Source: Myxococcales bacterium
GTDB lineage: Bacteria; Myxococcota_A; Polyangia; Polyangiales; Houyiibacteriaceae
NCBI GenBank assembly: GCA_020430775.1
Contig: JAGQJE010000157.1
Span: forward strand, 1 to 43,223
Direction of reading: 5' to 3'
Length of the DNA stretch: 43,223 nt
The translations under genes and the position numbers were made by a program. A model generated the notes under the pieces. The model worked only from the letters and a program-made list of their open reading frames with translations. It was not told the origin of the DNA and ran no database searches. This document shows, in pieces, positions 7,734 through 16,021 of the stretch. Each line of letters starts with the position of its first letter. Within the stretch, counting starts at the first letter, position 1.

Positions 7734-8435
7734 ATGAGCCGGCCCCCGTACCTCCCGGTCTACGTCTTCGCGCGGGCGCCCGTGCCGGGCGAGACCAAGA
7801 CGCGCCTCGCGCGCGTGCTCGGCGACCACGCGGCCGCTCGCCTGTACGAGGCGTTCCTCGAGGACACCCTGGCGACCTGCCTGAGCGTGCCCGAGGCGGA
7901 CGTCTCGCTGTACTGCGCGGGCGATCCGCACCACCCCGCGCTCCGCCGTATCGCGGACGCCTACCGCGTGCCCCGCGTCCCGCAGCCCGCCGGCGACCTC
8001 GGTGAGCGCCTGCGCGCCGTCTTCGAGCGCGAGTGCGGCGAGGGCGACGCGGCCGGGGGGGCGTCGGACCAGCGCGTCATCGCGATCGGGAGCGACGCGC
8101 CGACCATGCGGGCCGAGCGCCTCATCGACGCGGGCATCGCGTTGCTGCGCGCGGACCTGGTCGCGGGGCCCGCCGCCGACGGCGGGTTCTACCTGCTCGG
8201 TGCGCGCGGGGCCGTCCCCTCGTTCGAGGGCGTGCGCTGGTCGACCGAGCACACGCTCGAGGACGTCACACGCGCCAACGAGGGCGCGCGCTGGGAGACG
8301 CTCGCGCCCGGGTACGACGTCGACACCGCCGAAGGGCTCCGGCTGCTGCGCGTGCACCTCGCGACGGACCGGGCCGCGGCGCCGCGGACGCGCGAGGCGC
8401 TCCGCGCCATCGACTCGGGGCTCGAAGAGACCTGA
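7734..8435 (+). CDS. DUF2064 (TIGR04282-type) nucleotidyltransferase/glycosyltransferase-like protein
   Basis: The 233-residue product has the hallmarks of the DUF2064 family: FARAPVPGETKTRLARVLG near the N-terminus, LYEAFLEDTL, then GSDAPTM and AGPAADGGFYLLGA. The fold is GT-A-like, related to nucleotide-sugar transferases; the KTRL region and the GSDAP Asp are expected to bind nucleotide and metal. Members are often annotated as arsenosugar biosynthesis glycosyltransferases, but a specific substrate cannot be read from this sequence, and no arsenic genes are nearby. It follows the small acidic protein gene by 18 bases. The 6S RNA terminator on the other strand begins 18 bases after its stop. 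Confidence 0.85.
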   Translation: MSRPPYLPVYVFARAPVPGETKTRLARVLGDHAAARLYEAFLEDTLATCLSVPEADVSLYCAGDPHHPALRRIADAYRVPRVPQPAGDLGERLRAVFERECGEGDAAGGASDQRVIAIGSDAPTMRAERLIDAGIALLRADLVAGPAADGGFYLLGARGAVPSFEGVRWSTEHTLEDVTRANEGARWETLAPGYDVDTAEGLRLLRVHLATDRAAAPRTREALRAIDSGLEET

Positions 8436-8452
8436 CCGCAGGGCGGCCCATG

Positions 8453-8485
8453 AAAAACGGGGCCGCGCGTTCGACGCGCGACCCC
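8453..8485 (-). terminator. Intrinsic terminator of the 6S RNA
   Basis: On the minus strand an 11-base arm (8485-8475, GGGGTCGCGCG), a five-base loop and the arm CGCGCGGCCCC (8469-8459) are followed by GTTTTT (8458-8453). The one non-Watson-Crick position is U-G in minus-strand RNA but C-A in plus-strand RNA. Together with the T-tract, this shows that it serves minus-strand transcription. Confidence 0.85.
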
Positions 8486-8497
8486 GCTTGGGTATGG

Positions 8498-8713
8498 ACT
8501 CTCGCCAGGGAGAGCAGCCGTTAGCTCGTCTGCACTCCCTGCGCGAGCCCGATACTAGTGGTGTCCATGTGTCTGGTTCCTCCCCCGGCCGTGCCGGCGC
8601 CCCGGGGTACGTCGGACCGAGTGGTCCCAACCGCGCGCAGGGCGTTCTGAGTTGGGGGGGCCGTTCGAGCCCCCACGCCAAGCGGCAACCCGTTCTCCGG
8701 AGAGATTCGCACC
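8498..8713 (-). ncRNA. ssrS: 6S RNA
   Basis: 6S RNA binds RNA polymerase holoenzyme by mimicking an open promoter. Minus-strand sequence contains CGCGGTTGG followed by CTCGGTCCG (8635-8612), the order seen in the apical part of E. coli 6S RNA. The apex forms the perfect hairpin GGACC-ACTC-GGTCC, extended by GTTGG/CCGAC. A later segment, GACACATGGACACC, resembles the 3' half of the E. coli RNA. The ends pair: CTCTC near 8706 with GAGAG near 8500, and GGAGA with TCTCC. Length is about 215, slightly above the usual ~185. A strong intrinsic terminator follows. Both ends are approximate. The overlapping minus-strand reading frame (8521-8871) has no protein-like features. Identification is by eye and has not been tested with a covariance model. 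Confidence 0.8.
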
Positions 8714-8860
8714 ATCGCGGGGCCGAGGCCCAACGGCTGCCTGTTCGTGAGCATCGCGCGCGTTCGTGCGTGAGTCACGACGTCACTGTATCGCCCCCAA
8801 CCGCGGATGACCACCTTTACGCGGCTTGGCGGCTTGGCAGCCGGCGAGGCTCTGATATGC

Positions 8861-9394
8861 ATGCGCCCCATGGCCCATCACGACGCCTCCAGCGCCGAGT
8901 GCCTCGTCTTCGCGTTCAAAGACGGCGTGCTGTCGAAGCTCGGACACGACCTGAAGCTCCGGGTGGGGCGCTTTTCGATGGACGTCGCGGACGACGCCTC
9001 GTCGGTGTCCGCGACCTTCGACCTCGCGAGCCTCGAGGTCGTGTGCGCGCGCGTGAACGGCGCGGACGCGCCCGGCGCGCTCAGCCGCGGCGACCTCACG
9101 AAGATCCACGCGAACCTCTATAAGGACGTCCTCGAGGTAAAGAAGCACCCGGAGGCGCGCTTCACCTCGTCGCGGGTCACCCGGGACGGCGAGGCGTACC
9201 GCGTCGAGGGCGCGCTCCGCCTGCACGGCACCGAGCGTCCGCTCTCGGCGACCCTCCGGCCCGAGGGAGACCGCCTCGTCGCCGAGGTCGAGCTCCACCA
9301 GCCGGACTTCGGCATCGAGCCCTTCCGCGCGCCGCTCGGCGTGCTCAAGGTCAAGCCGAGCGTGACGGTGCGGGTCGCCGCCCCGAAGCCGTGA
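8861..9394 (+). CDS. YceI-like domain protein
   Basis: The 177-residue product matches the YceI-like beta-barrel lipocalin fold. It has FKDGVLSKLGHDLKLRVGRF near the start, a central KIHANLYKDVLEVKKHPEARFTSSR and a C-terminal HQPDFGIEPFRAPLGVLKVK. YceI proteins bind isoprenoid-type lipids or other amphiphiles. No signal peptide is visible, so this member may be cytoplasmic, as often seen in myxobacteria. Starts at 8861 and 8870 are both possible. I chose 8861 because a GAGG (8846-8849) lies upstream; the sequence MAHHDASSAE at 8870 is an equally natural N-terminus. It is convergent with ychF. Confidence 0.85.
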   Translation: MRPMAHHDASSAECLVFAFKDGVLSKLGHDLKLRVGRFSMDVADDASSVSATFDLASLEVVCARVNGADAPGALSRGDLTKIHANLYKDVLEVKKHPEARFTSSRVTRDGEAYRVEGALRLHGTERPLSATLRPEGDRLVAEVELHQPDFGIEPFRAPLGVLKVKPSVTVRVAAPKP

Positions 9395-9436
9395 CACCGC
9401 GCCGTGCGTAGCGCGCGCCAGCCCGTTGACGCGCCG

Positions 9437-10540
9437 CTACACGTTGAAACGAAAGTGCATCACGTCGCCGTCCTGCACGACGTAGCCCTTGCCCTCGATG
9501 GACAGCTTCCCCGCTGCCTTGACGGCCGCCTCGCTCCCGAGCTCGGCGAGGTCGTCGAAGCGAATCACCTCGGCGCGGATGAACCCCCGCTCGAAGTCCG
9601 AGTGGATCTTGCCGGCGGCCGCCGGGGCTTTGAGGCCGCGTGGGATCGTCCAGGCGTGCACCTCCGGCGGGCCGGCTGTGAAGTAGGTGATGAGATCGAG
9701 CGCGTCGTAGCCCGTCCGGATGACCTTGTGCAGCCCCGGCTCTTCGAGGCCGAGCGACTCGAGGAACCCGGCGCGGTCCGCCGCGTCGAGCTGCATGATC
9801 TCCGCTTCGATCTCGGCGCTGATCACGGCGACCTCGGCGCCGCGCGCCGCGGCCACCTCGCGCACCTCGCTGACGAGCGGGTCGGTGTCGAGCGAGCCGA
9901 GCTGCGCCTCCGCGACGTTCGCGACGAAGAAGAGCGGCTTGCTCGTCAGCAAGAAGAGGTCGCACAGGATCTCGCGCTCGTCGTCGTCGTCCGGCGCGAC
10001 GGTGCTCGCGAGGCGTCCGTCGTCGAGCCCCGCGTGCAGGCGTTCGCAGAGAGACACGGCCTTGCGCTCGCGCGCATCGCCCCCCTTCGCGGCCTTTTGG
10101 GCCTTGTCGAGGCGGCGCTCGACGGTCTCGAGATCCTTCAGGATGAGCTCCGTCTCGATCGTCGCGACGTCGGCGCTCGGGGCGACGCGGTGGTCGACAT
10201 GGGCGATGTTGTCGTCTTCGAAGCAACGGACGACGTGGGCGATCGCGTCGGCCTGTCGGATGTGGCTCAAGAACGCGTTGCCGCGGCCCTCGCCCTTCGA
10301 CGCGCCGCGGACGAGGCCGGCGATGTCGACGAACTCGACCGTCGCGGGGACGACCTTGGCAGGCTGGAAGAGCTCGACGAGGCGGTCGAAGCGTCGATCG
10401 GGGACCGGGACGACGCCCACGTTCGGCTCGATCGTGCAGAACGCGTAGTTCGCCGCCTCCGCCTGCTTGGTCGACAGCGTGTTGAAGAGGGTCGACTTGC
10501 CCACGTTGGGCAGGCCCACGATTCCGACCGAAAGCGCCAC
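9437..10540 (-). CDS. ychF: Redox-regulated P-loop ATPase YchF (Obg family)
   Basis: The 367-residue product is an OLA1/YchF-type translation-associated ATPase. It has the P-loop GLPNVGKSTLFNTL at residue 7, then the PNVGVVPVPDRR and DIAGLVRGASKGEG segments typical of YchF, a coiled helical insertion (about 130-195) and a C-terminal TGS domain (about 280-365, ending DVMHFRFNV). NVAE at the nucleotide-base motif position differs from the NKxD of GTPases, as expected for an ATP-preferring member. I chose the GTG at 10540: GAAGGAG lies just upstream and the next residues, ALSVGIVGLPNVG, match the family N-terminus. Length matches the usual 363. Confidence 0.95.
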   Translation of the reverse strand: MALSVGIVGLPNVGKSTLFNTLSTKQAEAANYAFCTIEPNVGVVPVPDRRFDRLVELFQPAKVVPATVEFVDIAGLVRGASKGEGRGNAFLSHIRQADAIAHVVRCFEDDNIAHVDHRVAPSADVATIETELILKDLETVERRLDKAQKAAKGGDARERKAVSLCERLHAGLDDGRLASTVAPDDDDEREILCDLFLLTSKPLFFVANVAEAQLGSLDTDPLVSEVREVAAARGAEVAVISAEIEAEIMQLDAADRAGFLESLGLEEPGLHKVIRTGYDALDLITYFTAGPPEVHAWTIPRGLKAPAAAGKIHSDFERGFIRAEVIRFDDLAELGSEAAVKAAGKLSIEGKGYVVQDGDVMHFRFNV

Positions 10541-10681
10541 CGGGCTTGCTCCTTCGCGCGGCTGCCGGCGCCGCGCGCGTTCGCATCGGTAGCAGCCGCG
10601 CGCCCGACCCGCCACTGCCGGCGCGGCGACCTCGGCGCACCGCCGACGTCAGCCCAGCCACGGGCGATCGGCCGCGCGCCG

Positions 10682-11956
10682 GTGCTGGCGCTGGCGCGTA
10701 TGCTGGTGCTGTGCGTGCCGCTCGTCTCGGCCGCTGCGGCCGCACAGCCGTCGGTCGATGCACCGGCCGCGCAGGGCGCCGCCTCCGTCGACGCGGGCGC
10801 CGGCGCAGGCGGCATCGCTCCGGGCGCGGCCGCCGCGCCTGCGCTCGCGACGGTCCGCTTCGAGCCCGGCGGCGGTCTCCGCATCGACAGCGGCGACGGC
10901 GCCTTCGGTCTGCGGCTCGGCGCGAGGCTCCAGCTCCGGTACAGCGTGCGCGCGCAGGACCACGCGGGCGACGTCGACGTCGAGCAGGCGCTCGGGGTCC
11001 GCAGGGCGCGGCTCACGGTCGCCGGCCACGCGTTCGGCGAGACGGCTTCGTTCAAGATTCAGCTCAACCTCGTCGGCGCGCCGCTCCTGCACGACGGTTA
11101 CCTCGACTTCGCGCCGCTCCGGGCGCTCCATGTCCGCGCCGGGTACTTCAAGGTCCCCTCGAACCGGGAGTGGCTCACCTCCTCCGCCGACCTCGCCCTG
11201 GTCGACCGCTCTCTCTTCAGCGCGGAGCTGAGCCTCGGGCGCGCGGTGGGCGTCGACGTGTATTCGCCGGACGTTCTCGGCCACGAGCGCCTGCGCTACC
11301 ACGCGGCTGTCTTCGTCGTCCGCGACGGGCCGTCCGCGGACTTTGGCGACTTCCGGATGCTCTACGGGGCGCGGCTCGCGGTCCGCGCGCTCGGCGCGCC
11401 GACGCTCGGGCTCGAGGTCGACTTCGACCGGGGCGCGCCGGCGCTCGACCTCGCGGCCGGCTACGCGTTCATGGACGGCGCCCGTCGCGACCGCGGCGTC
11501 CTCGGCGCGGCCCTCGCGGACGGGGGCACCGCCCGCTACCACTTCGCGTACGTCGACGCGCTGTTCGAGGCGCGCGGCCTGTCGGCCCTCGGGCAGGTCG
11601 GGCTCCGCTACGGGACACGCCACGTCGGCCCGCTCGCCGGGACGCCGGGTCCGGACGGCGCTCCGGTCGGCGTCGATGTCCCCCGCAACGGCGTCGCCGC
11701 CATGGTCCAGGCCAGCTACCTGCTCTCGGCCGTGCCGGTCGGTATCACGAGCCGCTACACGCGCCTCGCGCCGCTCGAGCGACCGAGTCGGCCGAGCGCC
11801 GTGCGCGCCACCCACGAGGTGGGCGTCGGGCTGAGCTACTACTTCGCCGGCGACGCGTTCAAGCTGCAGGCCGATTACGAGCGCCGCTGGTTCTCCGGCG
11901 GTGGCGCCACGGAGGCCGACCAGGTCGCACGCGTGCAGGTCCAGCTCACGCTGTGA
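10682..11956 (+). CDS. Phosphate-selective porin O/P-like outer-membrane protein
   Basis: The 424-residue product has an N-terminal signal peptide (LALARMLVLCVPLVSAAAAAQ), an Ala/Gly-rich spacer, then a barrel-like region. The segments GLRLGARLQLRYSV, FKIQLNL, AGYFKVPSNREWLTSSADL and LVDRSLFSAELSLGR match the OprO/OprP family, which forms trimeric anion channels. The C-terminus, VARVQVQLTL, is a typical final strand. Substrate specificity cannot be inferred. I chose the GTG at 10682; ATG at 10700 is an alternative with a shorter n-region. The same frame is open far upstream, but that part overlaps ychF and reads as noise. No ribosome binding site is evident. Confidence 0.8.
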   Translation: MLALARMLVLCVPLVSAAAAAQPSVDAPAAQGAASVDAGAGAGGIAPGAAAAPALATVRFEPGGGLRIDSGDGAFGLRLGARLQLRYSVRAQDHAGDVDVEQALGVRRARLTVAGHAFGETASFKIQLNLVGAPLLHDGYLDFAPLRALHVRAGYFKVPSNREWLTSSADLALVDRSLFSAELSLGRAVGVDVYSPDVLGHERLRYHAAVFVVRDGPSADFGDFRMLYGARLAVRALGAPTLGLEVDFDRGAPALDLAAGYAFMDGARRDRGVLGAALADGGTARYHFAYVDALFEARGLSALGQVGLRYGTRHVGPLAGTPGPDGAPVGVDVPRNGVAAMVQASYLLSAVPVGITSRYTRLAPLERPSRPSAVRATHEVGVGLSYYFAGDAFKLQADYERRWFSGGGATEADQVARVQVQLTL

Positions 11957-12036
11957 CCGCACTCAGGGACGGCGGCTCCTAGTTCGGGGGCCAGCGGCGA
12001 CGCACGGGCCGCGGACACCTCGCCGTGCGGCGGGAC

Positions 12037-12065
12037 GCGACAAGCCGCGTTCGTTGCGGTAACGT
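12037..12065 (+). promoter_or_regulatory. Promoter shared with the 13450 gene
   Basis: GCGACA (12037-12042), 17 bases and TAACGT (12060-12065) form a sigma-70-like pair. The 13450 gene has ACGACA, 17 bases and TAGCGT. Both are followed by the same 16-base leader, CTCTCCACCGAAAGGG (here 12071-12086), which includes the ribosome binding site. Conservation of spacing and leader between paralogs supports function. Confidence 0.6.
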
Positions 12066-12096
12066 CGGCGCTCTCCACCGAAAGGGACGTACGAAG

Positions 12097-13197
12097 ATGA
12101 CTTACAAGCAGGTGTGTGTGTTGGCCGCGCTCTGCCTCGGGGCAGGGCTGGCCGGTTGTGGAAGCAGCGGCAATCCGCCGATCGTCTGTGAGAAGCCGAC
12201 GGACTGCCCGGTCGTGGAGTGTCAGGTGAACACCTGCGAGGCGATGGAGTGCGGCAGCACGCCCGCCGCGGACGGCACGACGTGCAAGACGCCGGACAAC
12301 AAGGCCGGCACTTGCTCCGCCGGCGCGTGCAAGGAGGGGTCCACGCCGGCTTGCACCCCGGCTACGGTCGGCACCGACTGCCCGGCGCCGGCGGCGTGCA
12401 AGGTCGCGACCTGCGTCTCGGGCGCCTGCGGCACGGACGACGCGGGAGACGGCACGTCGTGCAACGGCGGCGCGGGTGAGTGTCAGAGCGGCGCCTGCGT
12501 CGAGGCGTGCAGCGCGGACGCCGACTGCGACGACGCCAACGAGTGCACCACCAACACGTGCAGCAACAGCATGTGCGCGACCTCGAACGTCGCGGACGGC
12601 ACGGCCTGCGGCACGGGCGGCGAGAAGACCTGCATGGGCGGCGTCTGCAGGGGCGGCGGCGGCGAGACGCCCGCGCCGCAGACGGTGACCTTCTGCCTGT
12701 ACTGTGCGAACGTTCCGATCGTCGGCAACGTGGCGATCCCGGCGCAGGCGACCGTGACGCCGATGGGCGCGGTTACCGCCGGCGGGACGGTCGACGTCGC
12801 GTACGAGGCGAACACCGCGCTTACGATCCCGCTCGACGCGATGGCGACGCTGAACACGGGCTCGGCGGACTACTCCGTCGGGGGCGCGACGCCCGCCACC
12901 GTGACGGCCGCCGTGCCGATGCAGACCCTCAACATCACGGCGAACGTGCCGACGCCCGTCGACGGTGGAAGCGGGCTCTCGACCCTCACCGTCGGCGCCT
13001 CCGCGACCGCGGTGACGGTCGGAGCGTCGAGCATCTTCCTCGACATCAGCATCACCAGCCCGTTCCCCATCGAGCTCCCGCTCACGTGCATGCCGATCGA
13101 CGCGAGCGACCCGAGCGTGATGGGCGCAGCGATCGACGGGTGCACCGGCGAGGTCGATCCGGGCCCGCCGCCCGCTGCGTCGTTCGACGTGCAGTGA
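12097..13197 (+). CDS. Cys-rich lipoprotein, paralog 1 of 3
   Basis: The 366-residue product starts MTYKQVCVLAALCLGAGL and has the lipobox LAGC at Cys-21, so it should be lipid-anchored and exported. Residues 22-185 hold Cys-rich modules of the kind DCDDANECTTNTCSNSMC and NVADGTACGTGGEKTC, likely disulfide-braced. The last ~180 residues form a Cys-poor beta-rich domain starting at TPAPQTVTFCLYC and ending PPPAASFDVQ. That domain is shared with the products of the genes at 13450 and 17952 and is not one I recognise. The ATG at 12097 follows AAAGGGA by nine bases. A hairpin terminator lies downstream. Related Cys-rich proteins occur in myxobacterial envelopes, but no role is established here. 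Confidence 0.85.
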   Translation: MTYKQVCVLAALCLGAGLAGCGSSGNPPIVCEKPTDCPVVECQVNTCEAMECGSTPAADGTTCKTPDNKAGTCSAGACKEGSTPACTPATVGTDCPAPAACKVATCVSGACGTDDAGDGTSCNGGAGECQSGACVEACSADADCDDANECTTNTCSNSMCATSNVADGTACGTGGEKTCMGGVCRGGGGETPAPQTVTFCLYCANVPIVGNVAIPAQATVTPMGAVTAGGTVDVAYEANTALTIPLDAMATLNTGSADYSVGGATPATVTAAVPMQTLNITANVPTPVDGGSGLSTLTVGASATAVTVGASSIFLDISITSPFPIELPLTCMPIDASDPSVMGAAIDGCTGEVDPGPPPAASFDVQ

Positions 13198-13238
13198 GCG
13201 ACGGCGACCGCTCGCCGGCGTAAACGACTCAGGCTCCG

Positions 13239-13270
13239 CCGCCCCCCGCGCCGTCCGGCCGGGGGGGCGG
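13239..13270 (+). terminator. Terminator hairpin after paralog 1
   Basis: CCGCCCCCCG (13239-13248) pairs with the G-rich arm ending GGGCGG at 13270; the second arm has one extra G. The following bases are TTCATG, so the T-tract is poor. The stem is nearly the same as those after paralogs 2 and 3, suggesting common descent. Confidence 0.65.
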
Positions 13271-13389
13271 TTCATGCGTGCAGCGGCGCGTCGTCCGGCG
13301 CGCGTCGTCCTGTGGTGATGGCTGGGGAATGAGGACGCCGGCACGCGGCCATTCCGGCCGGGCGTCCAATTTTTTGCTTGCCATTTTCG

Positions 13390-13418
13390 ACGACACGGTC
13401 TGTGCTTTGCGCTAGCGT
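13390..13418 (+). promoter_or_regulatory. Promoter shared with the 12097 gene
   Basis: ACGACA (13390-13395), 17 bases and TAGCGT (13413-13418) repeat the architecture seen upstream of paralog 1. The leader CTCTCCACCGAAAGGG follows at 13424-13439. An AT-richer stretch (TTTTTTGCTTGCCATTTT, 13371-13388) lies immediately upstream and could act as an UP-like element. Confidence 0.6.
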
Positions 13419-13449
13419 GCATGCTCTCCACCGAAAGGGGTAACGTAGG

Positions 13450-14712
13450 ATGAAGTACAAGTGGATTAGTCTGGTTGCCATGCTCGGCCTCGCGGCGGGC
13501 CTGGCTGGATGCGGAGGAAGCAGCGGTACGCCTTGCACGACCGAGACCGTCTCGACGGACTGCCAAGCTCCGACGAACGAGTGCAAAGCGGCTGTCTGCA
13601 CCGACGGCACCTGTGACGAGACCAACGTCGCCGACGGCACGTCGTGCGATGGCGGCTCCGGCGTGTGTATGAGCGGCTCCTGCGCCGCGGCTGCGTGTAC
13701 GACGGCGAACGAGGCCGAGAAGTGCGACGACAGCAACGAGTGCACCGTCGATAGCTGCGACAGCGGGACGTGCAAGCACGACAACGCCACCGACGGCACG
13801 GCGTGCAACAGCGGCGCTGGCACCTGCCAGAGCGGCGCGTGCGTGACGCCCGAGTGCACCGCCCAAAACGAGGCCGAGAAGTGCGACGACAGCAACGACT
13901 GCACGGCCGATAGCTGCGACAGCAACGGCATGTGCCAGCACAGCAACGCCGCCGCGGGCACGACGTGCACGGTCAGCGGCAACGCGGGCGAGTGCAACGA
14001 CGCCGGCGTGTGTCAGCCGACGTGCTCGACGGCCGCGGACTGCGACGACGGCAACGAGTGCACCACGAACACGTGTGGCGATAACAACATGTGCGAGACG
14101 GCGAACGTGGCCGATGGGACCGCTTGCGGCACCGGCGACATGACCTGCATGGCCGGCGTCTGCAAGAGCAGCGGCGGCGAGACGCCTGCGCCCCAGACGG
14201 TGACGGCCTGCCTGTACTGCCCGATGGTGCCCATCATCGGCAACGTGTCCGTCCCCGCCAGCGCGACGGTCGCCCCGATGGGGCCGTTCACCGCCGGCGC
14301 GAGCACGGACGTCCAGGTCTCGGCCTCGACGACGCTCACCATCCCGCTCGACGCGATGGCGACGATCAACACCGGCACGGCGAGCTACGCCGTCAGCGGC
14401 GCCACCCCGGTGGGCGTCGACATCGCGGTGCCGATGCAGACGCTGACCATCACGGCGAACGTCCCGGCTACCATCGACGGCGGCACCGGCACGGTCTCGA
14501 TGATGGTGGGCTCGGGTGCGACCGCGGTCACCGCGGCCTCGAGCTCGATCTTCCTCGACCTGATGATCACGAGCCCGTTCCCGGTCGCGGTCCCGCTCAC
14601 CTGCGCGCCGATCGACTCGAGCGACCCGAAGGTGGCGGCCTCCGCGGTCGACGGCTGCACCGGCGAGGTGCCCCCGGGCCCGCCGCCCACCGTCTCGTTC
14701 CCCGTGAACTGA
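13450..14712 (+). CDS. Cys-rich lipoprotein, paralog 2 of 3
   Basis: The 420-residue product begins MKYKWISLVAMLGLAAG and has the lipobox LAGC at Cys-21. Residues 28-240 contain five or so Cys-rich modules; two share EAEKCDDSN followed by a CT.DSCDS stretch, and a later one has DCDDGNECTTNTCGDNNMC. The C-terminal ~180 residues (from about 242, GGETPAPQTVTACLYCPMVP) are the domain shared with paralogs 1 and 3. It has two Cys at the start (CLYC) and two near the end (LTC and DGC), which could staple the domain. The AAAGGGG leader element lies upstream. A strong terminator with a T-tract follows. The product is probably exported and surface-exposed; function unknown. Confidence 0.85.
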   Translation: MKYKWISLVAMLGLAAGLAGCGGSSGTPCTTETVSTDCQAPTNECKAAVCTDGTCDETNVADGTSCDGGSGVCMSGSCAAAACTTANEAEKCDDSNECTVDSCDSGTCKHDNATDGTACNSGAGTCQSGACVTPECTAQNEAEKCDDSNDCTADSCDSNGMCQHSNAAAGTTCTVSGNAGECNDAGVCQPTCSTAADCDDGNECTTNTCGDNNMCETANVADGTACGTGDMTCMAGVCKSSGGETPAPQTVTACLYCPMVPIIGNVSVPASATVAPMGPFTAGASTDVQVSASTTLTIPLDAMATINTGTASYAVSGATPVGVDIAVPMQTLTITANVPATIDGGTGTVSMMVGSGATAVTAASSSIFLDLMITSPFPVAVPLTCAPIDSSDPKVAASAVDGCTGEVPPGPPPTVSFPVN

Positions 14713-14758
14713 GCCATCGCGGCGCACGCCCGCTGGGCTGAGCGCCACGACACCTGAA

Positions 14759-14799
14759 CCGCCCCCCGCGCCGACCGGCTCGGGGGGCGGCTCGTTTTT
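14759..14799 (+). terminator. Intrinsic terminator after paralog 2
   Basis: CCGCCCCCCG (14759-14768) and CGGGGGGCGG (14781-14790) form a perfect ten-pair stem with a 12-base loop, followed by CTCGTTTTT. The stem, and the CGGGCCAGCGC just after the T-tract, recur after paralog 3. It separates this gene from the convergent pilT gene. Confidence 0.85.
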
Positions 14800-14929
14800 C
14801 GGGCCAGCGCCGCATCACGCGATCCGTCGCGCTCGAGCGCGCCCGAACGACGACCAGCGTGGCGATGGCCGCGAGCGTCGGCTCGTGGCGCTCGAGCGCG
14901 TCCGCCGGCTGCGACGGACCGCGGCCCGC

Positions 14930-16021
14930 TCAGCCGAGGATGGCTGCCTCGCCGAGCTGCTCCTTGACCAGGGGCAGCGCGCTGAAGGTCTCCTTGTCGA
15001 GCGCCTTCTCGAGCGCGGCCTCCGCGGTGACCTTCCCCTCGGTGACGAGGCGCTCGAGGACCGTGTCCATGAGCTGCATCCCGTCGCCGAGCCCGCTCTG
15101 CATGAGGCTCGTCAGCATCGAGGTCTTGCCTTCGCGGATCGCGGCCTGGACTCCCGGCGTGCCGACGAGGACCTCGTGCGCGGCGACCCGGCCCGAGCCG
15201 TCGGCGCGCTTCAGGAGCTGCTGAGCGACGATCCCGGCGAGTGACTCGCTCAGCATACGGCGGATGGCGTCCTGCTGCGCGCGCGGGAAGGCGTTGATGA
15301 AGCGGCTGATCGTCGAGGTCGCAGAGTTGGTGTGCACGGTCGCGAAGATCAGGATGCCGTAGCTCGCGAGCTGGACGGCGAGGCGCATCGTCTCGGCGCC
15401 GCGGAGCTCGCCGACCAGGATGACGTCGGCGTTCTCTCGGCCCGCGCTTCGGATGGCGTCGGCGAAGGTGGGAGCGTCGAGCCCGACCTCGCGGTGCGTG
15501 ACGAGGCAGCGGGCGGGCTTGTGCACGAACTCGACCGGATCCTCGATGGTGAGGATGTGCCCGCGCCCGTGGTGGTTGATGTGGGAGATGAGCGCGGCGA
15601 GCGTGGTGCTCTTGCCGCTGCCCGTGGGACCCGTGACCAACACGAGGCCGCTGCGCCGGTCGGCAAGGCGGACGATCGACTCCGGCAGGTCGAGCTGCTC
15701 GGCGCTCAGGATCTCGCTCGGGATGGTGCGGAAGACGGCGCCGGGGCCGGTGTGCTTGTAGAGGTAGTTGCAGCGGAAGCGAGCGCGGTCGCCGAGCGCG
15801 TAGGCGAAGTCGAGGTCCTTCAGGCGGTGGAACGTCTCTCGCCGCTTGTCGTCGAGCAGCTCGTCCAAGAGCGGGAGCATCCGCGCCTTCGTGAGCACGT
15901 CGTCCGAGGCGGGGACGAGGTCCCCGCGCAGCCGGAGCATGGGCGGATACCCCACCGAGAGGTGTAGGTCGGAGGCGCCCTTGTCGAGCATCAGCTCGAA
16001 GTAACGGTCGAGCTCGGGCAT
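14930..16021 (-). CDS. pilT: PilT-like type IV pilus retraction ATPase
   Basis: The 363-residue product is a hexameric secretion-type ATPase expected to power pilus disassembly at the inner membrane. The N-terminal PAS-like domain starts DRYFELMLDKGASDLHLSVG. The RecA-like core has Walker A GPTGSGKSTT, Asp box LTIEDPVEF, Walker B VILVGELRG and HIS box ATVHTNSA. The segments AAIREGKTSML and GMQLMD correspond to PilT C-terminal motifs. Length is that of PilT (about 345-370). The ATG at 16021 overlaps the stop of the upstream PilT-like gene by one base (TGATG), so the two are translationally coupled. No other pilus genes are in the window. PilU is a less likely alternative. Confidence 0.9.
   Translation of the reverse strand: MPELDRYFELMLDKGASDLHLSVGYPPMLRLRGDLVPASDDVLTKARMLPLLDELLDDKRRETFHRLKDLDFAYALGDRARFRCNYLYKHTGPGAVFRTIPSEILSAEQLDLPESIVRLADRRSGLVLVTGPTGSGKSTTLAALISHINHHGRGHILTIEDPVEFVHKPARCLVTHREVGLDAPTFADAIRSAGRENADVILVGELRGAETMRLAVQLASYGILIFATVHTNSATSTISRFINAFPRAQQDAIRRMLSESLAGIVAQQLLKRADGSGRVAAHEVLVGTPGVQAAIREGKTSMLTSLMQSGLGDGMQLMDTVLERLVTEGKVTAEAALEKALDKETFSALPLVKEQLGEAAILG

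Noticed and set aside
8521-8871. A 116-codon minus-strand frame
   Set aside because: It overlaps the 6S RNA and its sequence has no domain, no ribosome binding site and no protein-like composition.
9404-10681. Long plus-strand extension of the porin frame
   Set aside because: This portion overlaps ychF on the other strand, reads as charged noise, and the porin signal peptide begins only at about 10682.
11875-14748. A 957-codon open frame on the minus strand
   Set aside because: It is a shadow of the Cys-rich lipoprotein genes; the product is His/Arg/Ala low-complexity and has no domain, and real genes with signals, promoters and terminators occupy the plus strand.
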